Below, one piece after another: positions 35,273 to 44,364 of a DNA stretch of 64,000 nt. How positions within the stretch are numbered: position 1 is the first letter of the stretch; every line of letters starts with the position of its first letter. The stretch covers positions 5,704,001 to 5,768,000 of the forward strand of contig NZ_CP032382.1 of assembly GCF_003589925.1 (NCBI RefSeq), written 5' to 3'. The translations under genes and the position numbers were made by a program. Under the pieces are notes generated by a model that was not told the DNA's origin, did no database searches, and saw only the letters and a program-made list of their open reading frames with translations. This stretch comes from Chryseolinea soli. GTDB taxonomy: Bacteria > Bacteroidota > Bacteroidia > Cytophagales > Cyclobacteriaceae.

Positions 35273-35566
35273 TCAATCCTCATACCGTTCAAGACGATTT
35301 TTCAGCAGCGTGATTTGCACCTGCTGCTCTTCGATGCGCTGTAACAGATGAATGATGGTATCGATCCCTTCTACATTAATGTCCAAATCGGCATGCAGCC
35401 GAACGATCTTTTCCAGTCTCTCGAGCTGTACGCTCGGAATAAACAGCGTTTCTTCTAGGGTCACCGTTTCAATCATTCCATGCTCCTGCAGCGTGCGGAT
35501 GAAAGACAGCTCAATGCTATGATGAACACAAAAATCCAGGGCAGATATCATTTCCGTAGTTTGCAT
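35273..35566 (-). CDS. cbpM: CbpM-type chaperone modulator
   Basis: 97-residue protein with a MerR-like fold: FCVHHSIELSFIRTLQEHGM then VRLHADLDINVEGIDTIIHL, followed by a coiled-coil tail (LLQRIEEQQVQITLLKNRLE). Proteins of this form bind the J domain of CbpA and inhibit its co-chaperone action. The gene lies 6 bases after the stop of the DnaJ-like gene, so both are made from one transcript, as in other CbpA/CbpM pairs. Confidence 0.85.
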   Translation of the reverse strand: MQTTEMISALDFCVHHSIELSFIRTLQEHGMIETVTLEETLFIPSVQLERLEKIVRLHADLDINVEGIDTIIHLLQRIEEQQVQITLLKNRLERYED

Positions 35567-35572
35567 TGTGAC

Positions 35573-36457
35573 TTATTTAAGTTGTGATAGTTCTGAAAAA
35601 AGTTCGCGTTGCTTATCGGTGAGGTTCGTAGGGAGCTTCACGTCGAAGGTGACATAGAGGTCGCCGGTTTGTCCTTCTTTTTTATAGACTGGAAAACCTT
35701 TTCCTTTCAGTCTCACCTTGGTGCCAGGCTGGGTCTCGGGATTCACTTTTAATTTCACTTTGCCACTCAATGTGTCAATGGTCGTTTCGCCTCCCAGCAC
35801 CGCTGTATAAAGATCGATGGTGGCGGTGGTGAACAGGTCATCACCTGAACGCTTGAAGGTGGGATGGGAGGCGATCTGGAAGGTAATGTAAAGATCGCCG
35901 GCCGGGCCGCCGTTGGCTCCCGGGGCGCCATAACCTTTCAACTTAATGACCTGACCATTTTCGATGCCGGCGGGAATGGTGATGCGGATGTTTTTGCCGT
36001 TTACGGTAAGGGTTTGTTGGTGGGTGACCATGGCGTCTTCCAGGGTTTGGTGAAGTTCGGCGTGGAGATCCTGACCGCGGAATCGGGCTTGTTGTCGCTG
36101 CCGCGAGGCGTCGCCAAACATCGATTCGAAGAAACTGGAGAAGTCGCCGCTTTCGTCGGAGAAGTCGTAGCCGGTGGTGGTTTGGTGTTCCTGACGCGGT
36201 GGGCTTTGGCGTTGTTGTTCGAAGTGTTCGGCGTGTTGCCAGTCTTTGCCGTATTGGTCGTACTTCTTTCGCTTCTCGGGGTCGCTGAGCACTTCGTTGG
36301 CCTCGTTGATCGCCTGAAATTTCTTGTGGGCCTCTTTGTCGTTCGGGTTCAGGTCGGGGTGGAGCTTGCGGGCCAGTTTGCGATAGGCCTTTTTGATGTC
36401 GTCGGCCGAAGCGTTTTTATCGATCCCCAGGACTTTGTAGTAGTCAATAAATTCCAT
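35573..36457 (-). CDS. cbpA: CbpA-type DnaJ co-chaperone
   Basis: 294-residue Hsp40 of class B. The J domain at residues 1-70 starts [20 protein letters not shown] and keeps the HPD motif ([11 protein letters not shown]) needed to stimulate DnaK ATPase. A Gln/Gly-rich linker (about 75-125) and the DnaJ C-terminal peptide-binding domains ([20 protein letters not shown] ... [20 protein letters not shown] ... [20 protein letters not shown]) follow. The cysteine-rich zinc region of DnaJ is absent, which fits CbpA. It is cytoplasmic and is followed by its modulator CbpM. Confidence 0.92.
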   Translation of the reverse strand: MEFIDYYKVLGIDKNASADDIKKAYRKLARKLHPDLNPNDKEAHKKFQAINEANEVLSDPEKRKKYDQYGKDWQHAEHFEQQRQSPPRQEHQTTTGYDFSDESGDFSSFFESMFGDASRQRQQARFRGQDLHAELHQTLEDAMVTHQQTLTVNGKNIRITIPAGIENGQVIKLKGYGAPGANGGPAGDLYITFQIASHPTFKRSGDDLFTTATIDLYTAVLGGETTIDTLSGKVKLKVNPETQPGTKVRLKGKGFPVYKKEGQTGDLYVTFDVKLPTNLTDKQRELFSELSQLK

Positions 36458-36649
36458 AGGTGAGCAGTTAGGCTATACCTAAAAATAACGCATTCCGCTA
36501 TGCGAATGTTAATGGAAGACGGAATTATTGGTGGAGCATGAGTTTCAGAAAGATTTGTACGGCCCGCCTGGAAGTTGTCGATGTACTTTGTTTTAAATGA
36601 ACCCAGGTTATCCTATTTTTAACAGCTTCATAAAAAAATAGCCACATAA

Positions 36650-37714
36650 ATGATCTTCAATAAAAGGAATTGCTTGTATGCGCTAACGCTGCTGTGTTTT
36701 TTAACGAGTGTTGCGGGTTTTGGTCAGGCAACCAATGCCGGAAAAAAGTCATCGCCCTTGTTTCCGGACGACCTCATAAAGCCACGCATGCGCGTCATCA
36801 TTGACAACGATTTTAGTGGCGATCCGGATGGCTTGTTTCAATTGGTGCACCACCTCTTGTCGCCTTCCGTGGAGATCCGGGCCATCATCGGTTCGCATCT
36901 GAAGGCCGGCGATCCTTTCGATCCATCGAATGTAACGGCGGCCAATGCAAAAAAGAAAATCGAAGAGGTGTTGGCGCTGATGAACCTGGGCAAATCGTAC
37001 CCGGTGTACCAGGGGTCGAATACCGCCTTGGCAAACGACAGCGTTCCCCAACCGTCAGACGCGGCCAATGCGATCGTTCAAGAAGCGATGCGCAACGACA
37101 CGAAACTACCCTTGTATATCGTGTGCGGCGCCGGGCTCACAGACCTGGCCAGCGCCTTGCTGATGAAACCCGAAATCGCCAGCCGGTTAACCTTGATCTG
37201 GATCGGCGGACCGGAATATGTGGAACTGGCGTCGCCACCCCCGGGGTATACGAGCCTGGAGTATAATTTGGGCATCGATATCAAGGCGGGCCAGGTGGTG
37301 TTTAATAAATCGCGAATAGCCGTCTGGCAAATTCCGAGAAGCAGCTATCGTCAGGTGTTGATCCCGTATTCGTCGCTCGTGCTCAAAGTGAAGGGACAAG
37401 GAAAAATCGGAGGGTATCTGGCGGGTAATCTGGAGCGTATTATGAAACTTGCGATACAGTATAATTTTAACATCGGCGAAACCTATGTCATCGGCGACAG
37501 CCCTTTGGTGCTGTTGACGGCCCTTCAGTCGTCGTTTGAAGCAGATCCTTCTTCAAGCCGCTATGTGCTTCGGCCGGCACCGCTGATCAATAGCCAGGGA
37601 TTGTATGAAGTGAATACGACGGGAAGAAATATCCGGGTCTATACGGAACTGGATTGTCATTTGCTGTTGGAAGATTTCTTTTCGAAGCTATCCTTGTTTA
37701 GTCAAAGCAAGTGA
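36650..37714 (+). CDS. Exported nucleoside hydrolase-like protein
   Basis: 354 residues with a signal peptide (YALTLLCFLTSVAGFGQ). The core begins MRVIIDNDFSGDPDG, a variant of the DTDxGxDD calcium-binding motif of inosine-uridine nucleoside hydrolases, and continues with VEIRAIIGSHL, YPVYQGSNTAL, LPLYIVCGAGLTDLASALL, LIWIGGPEY and GDSPLVLLTAL. Family members cleave N-glycosidic bonds of nucleosides; related exported Bacteroidota proteins have unknown substrates. The aspartates D-D-D in IDNDFSGDPDG are kept. A loose promoter-like pair (TTTG 36587, TATTTTTA 36614) precedes it. It stands alone. Confidence 0.82.
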   Translation: MIFNKRNCLYALTLLCFLTSVAGFGQATNAGKKSSPLFPDDLIKPRMRVIIDNDFSGDPDGLFQLVHHLLSPSVEIRAIIGSHLKAGDPFDPSNVTAANAKKKIEEVLALMNLGKSYPVYQGSNTALANDSVPQPSDAANAIVQEAMRNDTKLPLYIVCGAGLTDLASALLMKPEIASRLTLIWIGGPEYVELASPPPGYTSLEYNLGIDIKAGQVVFNKSRIAVWQIPRSSYRQVLIPYSSLVLKVKGQGKIGGYLAGNLERIMKLAIQYNFNIGETYVIGDSPLVLLTALQSSFEADPSSSRYVLRPAPLINSQGLYEVNTTGRNIRVYTELDCHLLLEDFFSKLSLFSQSK

Positions 37715-37747
37715 GCCTGCGTCTGCTTTTTTAAGTGGGCATGTAAA

Positions 37748-37767
37748 CCCCAGGCTTTAGCCTGGGG
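37748..37767. repeat. REP-like palindrome, copy 3
   Basis: Core identical to 10018-10037 and in the same orientation, followed by TTA. Located 33 bases after the nucleoside hydrolase stop. It occurs here as a single copy. Confidence 0.8.
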
Positions 37768-37911
37768 TTATTCAAAGCATGAAGATTTTTTGGACAAGGT
37801 TGAGGAAGCTGGGCCACAGACATTGCATGAAAACATGCACGTTCACGGCGCAGCATCGCAGTACCCGTTTGAAGCGAGGGTTCAGGGGCCAGTCGCTCGA
37901 CGCTGTCCCTT

Positions 37912-38724
37912 TCAAAGCTGAACCGTTACTTTCAAGAACGTTGCCGGTATAGACGTGCTGCTTTCTTTGCCGCTCTTGTTCTGATGGCTGAACAGCGTCT
38001 CCAACTCGTGTTGCAGCTCGGCGGCTTTGCCGTTCTTTTCGGCGGCGTCGAAAGCATTCATGGTCGGTCCATAGTAGATCTTGAATTTGCTCACAAATTG
38101 GGCAGGGGCAAAGGGCGCGATAAATTGATAAGTTTCCTTCGCAAAGGAGATCTTTTCCTTCGGCACACCGGCGCTGCCAAAACGTTCGATCACATTACTT
38201 TCCACGCCCCACAACATCGGACTCACAAACCCTTCCGGGGGCGGGGGCGTGTAGGCCGAGCTGATCTTCAAGATCTGTGCTACCAGCGTTGGGTCTCCGG
38301 GAATCCAGTTGCCCATCACAATTCGTCCGCCAGGGCGTGTCACGCGCACCATTTCCTTGGCCACATCAAATGGCTTGGGCGCGAACATGGCGCCAAAGAT
38401 GCTCACGGTGAGATCGAAGGTGTGGTCGCTCAGTTCATGCAGGTTGGTGGCGTCGCCTTCCTGGAAGGTGCAATGGGTGAGCCCTTCGGCTTTAGCCCGG
38501 GCGTTGCCGGCCTTCACCAGGTTCTCTGCGATGTCGACACCCAGAACATTGGCGCCCAGCCGCGCCGCAGGTATGGCCGTGGTGCCATCCCCACAACCGA
38601 GATCAAGAACTTTTAAACCTTTGGTGATACCCAGTTTGGCGACCAGGTCTGTGCCACTTTCCCGCATGCTCTCCGCGATGCGGGTGAAGTCGCCTTTTTC
38701 CCATAATCGTTTGTTTGGATTCAT
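37912..38724 (-). CDS. Class I SAM-dependent methyltransferase
   Basis: 270-residue cytoplasmic enzyme. Motif I is GLKVLDLGCGDGTTAIPAAR, motif II is NVLGVDIAENLVKAG, and the acidic loop is CTFQEGDATNLHEL. The post-motifs FDLTVSIFGAMFAPKP and VTRPGGRIVMGNWIPGD follow, as in UbiE-like and small-molecule methyltransferases. The acceptor is unknown. It is separated by 57 bases from the decarboxylase upstream on the same strand, so co-transcription is possible. Confidence 0.9.
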   Translation of the reverse strand: MNPNKRLWEKGDFTRIAESMRESGTDLVAKLGITKGLKVLDLGCGDGTTAIPAARLGANVLGVDIAENLVKAGNARAKAEGLTHCTFQEGDATNLHELSDHTFDLTVSIFGAMFAPKPFDVAKEMVRVTRPGGRIVMGNWIPGDPTLVAQILKISSAYTPPPPEGFVSPMLWGVESNVIERFGSAGVPKEKISFAKETYQFIAPFAPAQFVSKFKIYYGPTMNAFDAAEKNGKAAELQHELETLFSHQNKSGKESSTSIPATFLKVTVQL

Positions 38725-38781
38725 CTTTTTTTAGTTAAGCTATGTTTTATTTTGTGTTTTGTTGTCACGCATGGATATAAG

Positions 38782-40302
38782 TCAAAGGACGTTTACCGAT
38801 TCCATCTGAATTTTTCGCCCTTCTTTCACGATGATGTTGATGATCTCTTCGATGTCTTTTTCTGATGTTCTGAAATTAACGATACACCCCCGGAGACAAT
38901 ATTTCCCCTTGATCACGGCATTGGATAGGAAGACATCTCCTTTTCGCTGCAGGCTGTTCAGCAAGTCTTCGTTGAGCGTATTCAAATAAGCTTCCTTTCG
39001 CTCCGCGTCGCCAGGCATATCGGTGGGAACGTATCGCAAGGTGGTGATGCTGAGATTTTGGGTGATGGCTTCCAGTTCGGGATGGCGTGTGGCAAGCTGG
39101 AAAAATAGCTGCGACAATTCGATGTCCTTGCCGATCATCTGGATGTAGCCCTCCCGTCCGATGTGCTGCAGGGCGGCCCACACTTTCAGCGCCCTGAAAC
39201 CCCGGGAGTTTTGAAAGCCGTATTCGTAATAGTTGTGTTGAGATTCGGAGCTGTTAAAATTATAGTACACCGGGTGCGTGCTGTAGGTATTGATCAGGGT
39301 CTGGGGATCTTTCACCAAAGTACAACCGGCTTCCAAGGGACTGTATAACCACTTATGAGGATCGAGCGCAATGGAATCGGCGTCTTCAATTCCTGCGAAT
39401 ACATTTTTGAGTTTGGGGATAACCGCCGCCGGCACGCCATAGGCACCATCGATATGAAACCACAAGTTGTAGGTCTTGCAAAGCGCGCCAATGGATTTGA
39501 GGTCGTCGATAACACCTGTACTCACGTCGCCCGCGTTGCCGATCACCATGATCGGAGCGGAGCCGTTTTGGAGATCCCGGGTGATCGTCTGCTCCAGCAT
39601 GTCGATCCGCATTTTGCCGGCGTCGTCCTGTTCAATCCAGCGGATGCCGTTGGCGCCGACGCCAAAGAAGAAAGCGGCCTTTTCAATCCAGGCGTGTGTG
39701 GCCTTTGAGCAGTAGACCGCCAGCGGCGCGTGGTTCGTGGAGATTCCTTCTTCCTTTATACTTTTCGGTGCCTTGGCTGTTCGCGCGGCCAGAAAGGCCG
39801 TGAAGTTGGCCATGTTCCCGCCGCTCACCAGGATGCCTCCATACGCCGGGGAAACGCCAATGAATTCAGCCAGCCACCGGATGGTTTGCTTCTCGATCTC
39901 CGTGGCCATCGGACTCAGGATATTGGCGCCGACATTCGGGTTAACCGCCGCACACAAAAGATCGGCCAACGCACCAATGGGAGCGGGCGACGAGGTGATG
40001 TATCCCAGGAACTTGGGGTGCCCATTAAAGAGCGAGTGATTGAACAACAAGCTCACCGCCCGCTTCATGATGACATCGGCCGCAACACCCGTTTCGGGTA
40101 ACGACGCGGTCCCCAGAATGGCCTGGAGTTGGTTGGCCGTTTCGCCGGTCGTGACAGGGCCTTCTCCGAAACGGTCCATGAGATCAGAGATGGTGTCGAC
40201 CAGGTAATGGCCCACCTTTCTAAACTCAGCTTTGCTCAGGGCGGCAGGGGAAGTCCGATCGGGTGACATGGTATTGTTTTGTGATCCATCAAAACTAGTC
40301 AC
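38782..40302 (-). CDS. Pyridoxal-dependent decarboxylase, aromatic-L-amino-acid type
   Basis: 506-residue group II PLP enzyme. The lysine that binds PLP is in SIALDPHKWLYSP; the cofactor His/Asp region is LWFHIDGAYGVPAAV; the substrate region FNGHPKFLGYITSSPAPIG and the GGILVSGGNMANFTAF phosphate segment are present. Such enzymes convert amino acids such as tryptophan, tyrosine or DOPA to amines; the specific substrate cannot be told. It is divergent from an AraC-type regulator (40448), which may control it. The start at 40302 fits a -7 element at 40333-40340; an internal ATG lies at 40269. Confidence 0.9.
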   Translation of the reverse strand: MTSFDGSQNNTMSPDRTSPAALSKAEFRKVGHYLVDTISDLMDRFGEGPVTTGETANQLQAILGTASLPETGVAADVIMKRAVSLLFNHSLFNGHPKFLGYITSSPAPIGALADLLCAAVNPNVGANILSPMATEIEKQTIRWLAEFIGVSPAYGGILVSGGNMANFTAFLAARTAKAPKSIKEEGISTNHAPLAVYCSKATHAWIEKAAFFFGVGANGIRWIEQDDAGKMRIDMLEQTITRDLQNGSAPIMVIGNAGDVSTGVIDDLKSIGALCKTYNLWFHIDGAYGVPAAVIPKLKNVFAGIEDADSIALDPHKWLYSPLEAGCTLVKDPQTLINTYSTHPVYYNFNSSESQHNYYEYGFQNSRGFRALKVWAALQHIGREGYIQMIGKDIELSQLFFQLATRHPELEAITQNLSITTLRYVPTDMPGDAERKEAYLNTLNEDLLNSLQRKGDVFLSNAVIKGKYCLRGCIVNFRTSEKDIEEIINIIVKEGRKIQMESVNVL

Positions 40303-40332
40303 TTCCCCCGGGGCGGGCTTTACTTAATGGCT

Positions 40333-40340
40333 CAAAGATA
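40333..40340 (-). promoter_or_regulatory. Candidate -7 element for the decarboxylase gene
   Basis: TATCTTTG on the minus strand matches TAnnTTTG fully and lies 31 bases before the ATG at 40302. No matching TTTG was found at the -33 distance, so it may depend on the divergent AraC activator. Confidence 0.4.
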
Positions 40341-40447
40341 TGCCTGAGCGGTTCATTTGATCGGATTTTATAAGTACTTTCAAGGTGTGTTTGGCCCGGT
40401 CGTTCAAAACCATTTTGACGATTTACCGTAATTCACCTGCAGACAAC

Positions 40448-41341
40448 ATGGTAAATTTTTACGAAAGAGTTCTTCAACACCCGAACTATTATCGCCAATT
40501 CAATTGCAGCGATTCGCTCATCACGGTTTTCAATTGCCCGCTGGAAGCACGCCTCATGAAAACGCGGTTTGCCGATCTTTGGAGTCAGTACAACTACCTG
40601 TTTTATGTGATCGATGGCAGAAAGATCTGGCACACGGCGCATAAGTCGTACGACATCGGCAAGGAGACGTGTGTGTTTGTGAGAAAGGGCGCCTGGATCT
40701 TTGAGAATTTTCTCGACAACGGTTTTTGTGTTGTCCTGTTTTTTATTCCGGATGAATTCATTTGCAACACGCTAAAAACAAGATCAACACCGCTGAACAA
40801 TGAGATCGGAAAATTTGAACCGGTGATGATCCTGGATAAAAGCGATGCATTGTCGGCATTTTTTCTATCGATCTCCTCTTATTTCAGCGACAGCCACGAG
40901 CCCGACCGTTCTTTGCTGGAGCTGAAGTTTAAAGAACTGATCCTGACCATTGCAGAAAGTCCTCATAACCCCGAATTGTTATCCTATTTTGCTTCGTTGC
41001 TCCACGAACCACAACACGTGTCGTTGCAACGGGTCATGGATGAAAACTATTGCTTCAATCTGAAGATGGAACAGTATGCTGAGTTAAGCAACCGGAGCCT
41101 CTCGACATTTAAAAGGGATTTTGAAAAAATATACAAAACCGCGCCGGGCAAATGGTTGCTCGAGCAAAGATTAAATCACGCCCTGCGTCTTTTGCGCGAT
41201 GGTCATCGAACCATCAGCGAAGCGACCTTCGAGAGCGGTTTTGAAAGCGTTTCCCACTTTAGCCGTTCATTCAAGAAACGATTTGGCGTTACACCATCCT
41301 CATTCAGGCAAGAAAAATCACTGAACGCTATCCCGGAATAG
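40448..41341 (+). CDS. AraC-family transcriptional regulator
   Basis: 297 residues from MVNFYERVLQHPNYY. An N-terminal cupin-like sensor part (VIDGRKIWHTAHKSYDIGKE, FVRKGAWIFENFLDN) precedes a C-terminal double HTH: MEQYAELSNRSLSTFKRDFE and ISEATFESGFESVSHFSRSF with GVTPSSFR at the end. The open frame extends upstream to 40385, but the ATG at 40448 begins the fold. It is divergent from the PLP decarboxylase across 145 bases, which suggests control of that gene by the unknown ligand of the sensor domain. Confidence 0.88.
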   Translation: MVNFYERVLQHPNYYRQFNCSDSLITVFNCPLEARLMKTRFADLWSQYNYLFYVIDGRKIWHTAHKSYDIGKETCVFVRKGAWIFENFLDNGFCVVLFFIPDEFICNTLKTRSTPLNNEIGKFEPVMILDKSDALSAFFLSISSYFSDSHEPDRSLLELKFKELILTIAESPHNPELLSYFASLLHEPQHVSLQRVMDENYCFNLKMEQYAELSNRSLSTFKRDFEKIYKTAPGKWLLEQRLNHALRLLRDGHRTISEATFESGFESVSHFSRSFKKRFGVTPSSFRQEKSLNAIPE

Positions 41342-41359
41342 ACATGCTGCTCCGCCTGG

Positions 41360-41752
41360 TCAGCAGGCACATTCGATCTTCAGACCTTTTGCCGCTTTGG
41401 TCCCTTCCGTTTCATAGCCATCGAACTTCCACCATTCGATCCCGCCCATCAATTCCTTTACTTTGAAGCCAAGCCTTGCCATGTTCAGCGCTCCCTTGGT
41501 GGATGCGTTGCATCCAATGCCGTCGCAGTACGTTACATACAACACCGCTTTGTCGAGGTGTTTTGTGGTTTGTTCGTTCATTTCACGATGGGGAATATTC
41601 AGTGCGCCGGGAATGTGCTCGGCTTCGTATCCAAAGGGCTTGCGGGCATCCAGGGCTATGATTTTTTCACCATTGTTTAGCGCTGCGAACAGGTCGGAGG
41701 GATCCATTTCATAGGCCAGCTTGTCTTCGTAATGTTTAATTTGTGCGTTCAT
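41360..41752 (-). CDS. Rhodanese-like domain protein
   Basis: 130-residue single-domain rhodanese. KIIALDARKPFGYEAEHIPG carries the CH2A-like region, and the active loop reads VTYCDGIGCNAST with the catalytic Cys first in CDGIGC. GFKVKELMGGIEWWKFDGY is typical of the C-terminus, and the protein ends in CAC. Such domains move sulfane sulfur or act as sensors. The start MNAQIKHYEDKL at 41752 was chosen over one 12 bases upstream. It converges on the AraC gene with an 18-base gap. Confidence 0.88.
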   Translation of the reverse strand: MNAQIKHYEDKLAYEMDPSDLFAALNNGEKIIALDARKPFGYEAEHIPGALNIPHREMNEQTTKHLDKAVLYVTYCDGIGCNASTKGALNMARLGFKVKELMGGIEWWKFDGYETEGTKAAKGLKIECAC

Positions 41753-41850
41753 AATTTGATGCATTTTATTTTACAAGATTATGAAAACGGTGACTTCCGG
41801 AAAAACAAAAAGATTTCATGCAGGGTATGTATAAAATTCATAGACAAAAA

Positions 41851-41883
41851 TTTAGACGGAGCCGTGGCGGGATGATACCTTTG
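41851..41883 (+). promoter_or_regulatory. Candidate promoter of the GNAT gene
   Basis: TTTA (41851-41854), a 21-base spacer and TACCTTTG (41876-41883, a full match to TAnnTTTG). The ATG of the GNAT gene lies 25 bases downstream. Confidence 0.55.
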
Positions 41884-41908
41884 AGTTTATGGAAACCATT
41901 TCTTCTCT

Positions 41909-42382
41909 ATGGAATATAACATCCGGCCCTGTGAACAGGGCGACTTGCCGGTTCTGGTAAGCTTATGCGGAAGCCATGCAGCCCACGAACGGGCATCCTA
42001 TTCACCGGATGGAAAACAGGAGGCACTCCACAGGGCGATCTTCGCCGGATCGCCTTCTTTGTATTGTTACGTGGTGGAATCCCAGGCATCCGTCGTCGGC
42101 TACTTCACTTTCACGTTTGATTTTTCGACTTGGGATGCCCGGCGGTTTTTATATCTCGATTGTTTGTATCTGAATGCCGAATACAGGAACTTGGGAATAG
42201 GAAAGAAAGTATTTGACCTCCTGGTGGACATTGCTACACAAAACCAATGCGTAAACATTCAATGGCAGACACCCCTCTTTAACGAGCGGGCTATCAAATT
42301 TTACAACCGGGTGGGAGCGAGGGCAAAGGAAAAGATGCGATTCTCTCTTGAGCCAACAGCCGCAAATAAAGCTTATAAATAG
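41909..42382 (+). CDS. GNAT-family N-acetyltransferase
   Basis: 157-residue acetyl-CoA-dependent acyltransferase. It starts MEYNIRPCEQGDLPVLVSL. The beta4 strand is RRFLYLDCLYLNAEYRNLGI, with the pyrophosphate-binding segment YRNLGIGKKVF (R/Q-x-x-G-x-G/A form), and NIQWQTPLFNERAIKFYNRVGA is the usual C-terminal part. The acceptor is unknown. It is followed 35 bases later by a LysR regulator on the same strand, so the two may be one transcript. Confidence 0.9.
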   Translation: MEYNIRPCEQGDLPVLVSLCGSHAAHERASYSPDGKQEALHRAIFAGSPSLYCYVVESQASVVGYFTFTFDFSTWDARRFLYLDCLYLNAEYRNLGIGKKVFDLLVDIATQNQCVNIQWQTPLFNERAIKFYNRVGARAKEKMRFSLEPTAANKAYK

Positions 42383-42417
42383 CGCTTTTTCAGCTAAACC
42401 ATTTTTAGATTTTCCCT

Positions 42418-43317
42418 ATGGAGATCCGTCATTTAAAGTTAATCAAAGCCATTGCTGAAGAGGGAAGTTTGACCAAAGCCATAGACAAACTTCATCTCAC
42501 CCAATCCGCGCTCAGCTATCAGCTGAAGGAAGCGGAACAACACATCGGCACCAAACTATTTTCCCGCGTCAATAAAAAGATGGTGCTCACAAAGGCCGGC
42601 GAGAAATTGTTCGAGACGGCAAAGGAGATTTTGGACAAACTTGCTGAGACGGAGCAACAAATAAAGAAAAGCGTCTTCGGCGAATTTGGCGAGATCAAGA
42701 TCAGTACGGAATGCTTCTCCAGCTACCACTGGCTTCCATCGGTCATGAAGCAGTTTCAACTCTTATATCCCAATGTCGATTTAAAGATCGTTGCCGAGGC
42801 CACACACTATCCCCTGCAAAAATTGCTGAACGGGATTTTGGATGTGGCCATCACCAGCGATCCGGTGAAGAATGACAAGCTAAAATACATTGAGCTGTTC
42901 CAGGACGAGATGGTCGTCATCGTTCCCAGCCACCACGCCTGGGTGGAGAAAAAATTTGTCCTTCCAAAAGACTTTGTCAACGAGCACCTTCTCATCCACT
43001 CCCTGCCGCTGGAAACGGTCACGGTGCATCAATTCTTCCTGGCGCCGGCCAAAGTAACTCCCAAAAAGATCACGCCCATTCCGCTAACCGAGGCATCCAT
43101 TGAAATGGTGAAGGCAGATATGGGAATTATGGTCATGGCGAAGTGGGCAGCACAGCCCTACCTCCGGCATAACGCGTTGAGAGCTGTGAAGATTGGGAAG
43201 GCAGGATTAAAACGAAAACACTATGTGGCGATGATGGCCCATAAGACATACCCGCCATATTTCACGCAGTTCGTTGAATTCCTGCAACACGAAATCAACT
43301 TGCAATTCGATGTTTAG
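42418..43317 (+). CDS. LysR-family transcriptional regulator
   Basis: 299 residues. The N-terminal winged HTH (MEIRHLKLIKAIAEEGSLTK, IDKLHLTQSALSYQLKEAEQ) is followed by the linker helix and a periplasmic-binding-protein-like effector domain (GEIKISTECFSSYHWLPSVM, LDVAITSDPVKNDKLKYIEL). The effector half resembles MetR-type regulators, but no met gene is nearby. It acts as a DNA-binding activator in the cytoplasm; the target may be the upstream GNAT or a remote gene. Confidence 0.9.
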   Translation: MEIRHLKLIKAIAEEGSLTKAIDKLHLTQSALSYQLKEAEQHIGTKLFSRVNKKMVLTKAGEKLFETAKEILDKLAETEQQIKKSVFGEFGEIKISTECFSSYHWLPSVMKQFQLLYPNVDLKIVAEATHYPLQKLLNGILDVAITSDPVKNDKLKYIELFQDEMVVIVPSHHAWVEKKFVLPKDFVNEHLLIHSLPLETVTVHQFFLAPAKVTPKKITPIPLTEASIEMVKADMGIMVMAKWAAQPYLRHNALRAVKIGKAGLKRKHYVAMMAHKTYPPYFTQFVEFLQHEINLQFDV

Positions 43318-43348
43318 CGCGAGTGTTCCACTTGTGCTGTGCATAGAT

Positions 43349-43364
43349 GCAGTCTTCAGACTGC
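43349..43364. terminator. Possible bidirectional terminator hairpin
   Basis: GCAGTCTTCAGACTGC is a 7-bp stem with a 2-base loop between the convergent LysR and DUF2911 genes. No T-run follows, so termination is uncertain. Confidence 0.3.
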
Positions 43365-43375
43365 CAAAGCCGAAA

Positions 43376-44227
43376 CTAGTTCACCCCCGCCTCGTGCAAA
43401 ACCTCCTTATTCAACCGAATATACTCCGCATTATTCTCCTCCGAAGCCAACTTCAACCCCGCATTCGCCGACGCAACCGCTGACTTCTTATCTCCCGTCT
43501 TCAACTGCAACCTCGCCAACCAGTATTTCACATTATAAGCCTGCGGTTGTGCCTTGTCCGCCTCCTGCATCCACTGAAGTGCCTGGTCAAGATTCCGGTT
43601 ATGATTGTAACACCAGATAGCCGACATATAATAAGGCTTCCGTTCACCCTTCATCGCTTCCTGAATATTAGCCATGATGCGATTGTCAACGTCGGTTGTT
43701 AAATGAAGATTGATGCCCGTGTTTTCCCAGAGGATTTGAAGCAAGCAATCTTCCTCATGCACATCGGCAAATTGAATGGTTAACGTTTCAACCTTGGCGG
43801 TCAACTTAGCTGGCTTCACTTTCACGCGAAGCACATCTTGTTTTTCATCGTAGGAGTAAGCTCCCCACTGGTCGATATTTTTATTGAAAATAACGGTCCA
43901 TTCATTGGCATCGGGAATGCTGAAAAGTGAATAGGCACCGGGCTGCAACGTGTGGCCTTCCACCTGGATGGTGTCCGTCAATTGGATCACGGTGGCGTTG
44001 TTAGCGCCGGTCCGCCAAACGATCCCATACGGCTCCACGCCGCTAAAGATCTTTCTGCCTTTGGTATTGGGTCTATAATACTTCACCGAGATCGTCCCCA
44101 GTCCAAAATCCTGTTCGATCCGCTGCCCCGAACTGGCAGCCGGTATTTTCATTCGGATCTCCTGTGCGTCCGCCGTATGGATGGTGATGCTTGCAAAAGC
44201 AAAGAGGCAAAATAAAGATGTTTTCAT
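43376..44227 (-). CDS. DUF2911 exported protein with C-terminal helical repeats
   Basis: 283 residues with a signal peptide (MKTSLFCLFAFASITIHTAD). The DUF2911 part reads SVKYYRPNTKGRKIFSGVEP, YGIVWRTGANNATVIQ, LQPGAYSLFSIPDANEWTVI and FNKNIDQWGAYSY. About 90 C-terminal residues form TPR-like helices (LDQALQWMQEADKAQPQAYN, VKYWLARLQLKTGDKKSAVA). The role of DUF2911 is unknown. A shorter DUF2911 protein without the helical part lies at 51142. The start at 44227 opens the signal peptide; the frame is open 36 bases further. Confidence 0.88.
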   Translation of the reverse strand: MKTSLFCLFAFASITIHTADAQEIRMKIPAASSGQRIEQDFGLGTISVKYYRPNTKGRKIFSGVEPYGIVWRTGANNATVIQLTDTIQVEGHTLQPGAYSLFSIPDANEWTVIFNKNIDQWGAYSYDEKQDVLRVKVKPAKLTAKVETLTIQFADVHEEDCLLQILWENTGINLHLTTDVDNRIMANIQEAMKGERKPYYMSAIWCYNHNRNLDQALQWMQEADKAQPQAYNVKYWLARLQLKTGDKKSAVASANAGLKLASEENNAEYIRLNKEVLHEAGVN

Positions 44228-44364
44228 ATTGGATGGTTGAGGGTTTCGGAAGGCGACCAGCACGTTTGTCTGGCGTTACAAACAAGGCAAGTAAATTTAA
44301 CGGGCGCAGCGATAATTTCGCGACGACCGTGTCGCGGATGAGGAGACACGATCGTCACGGCTTA

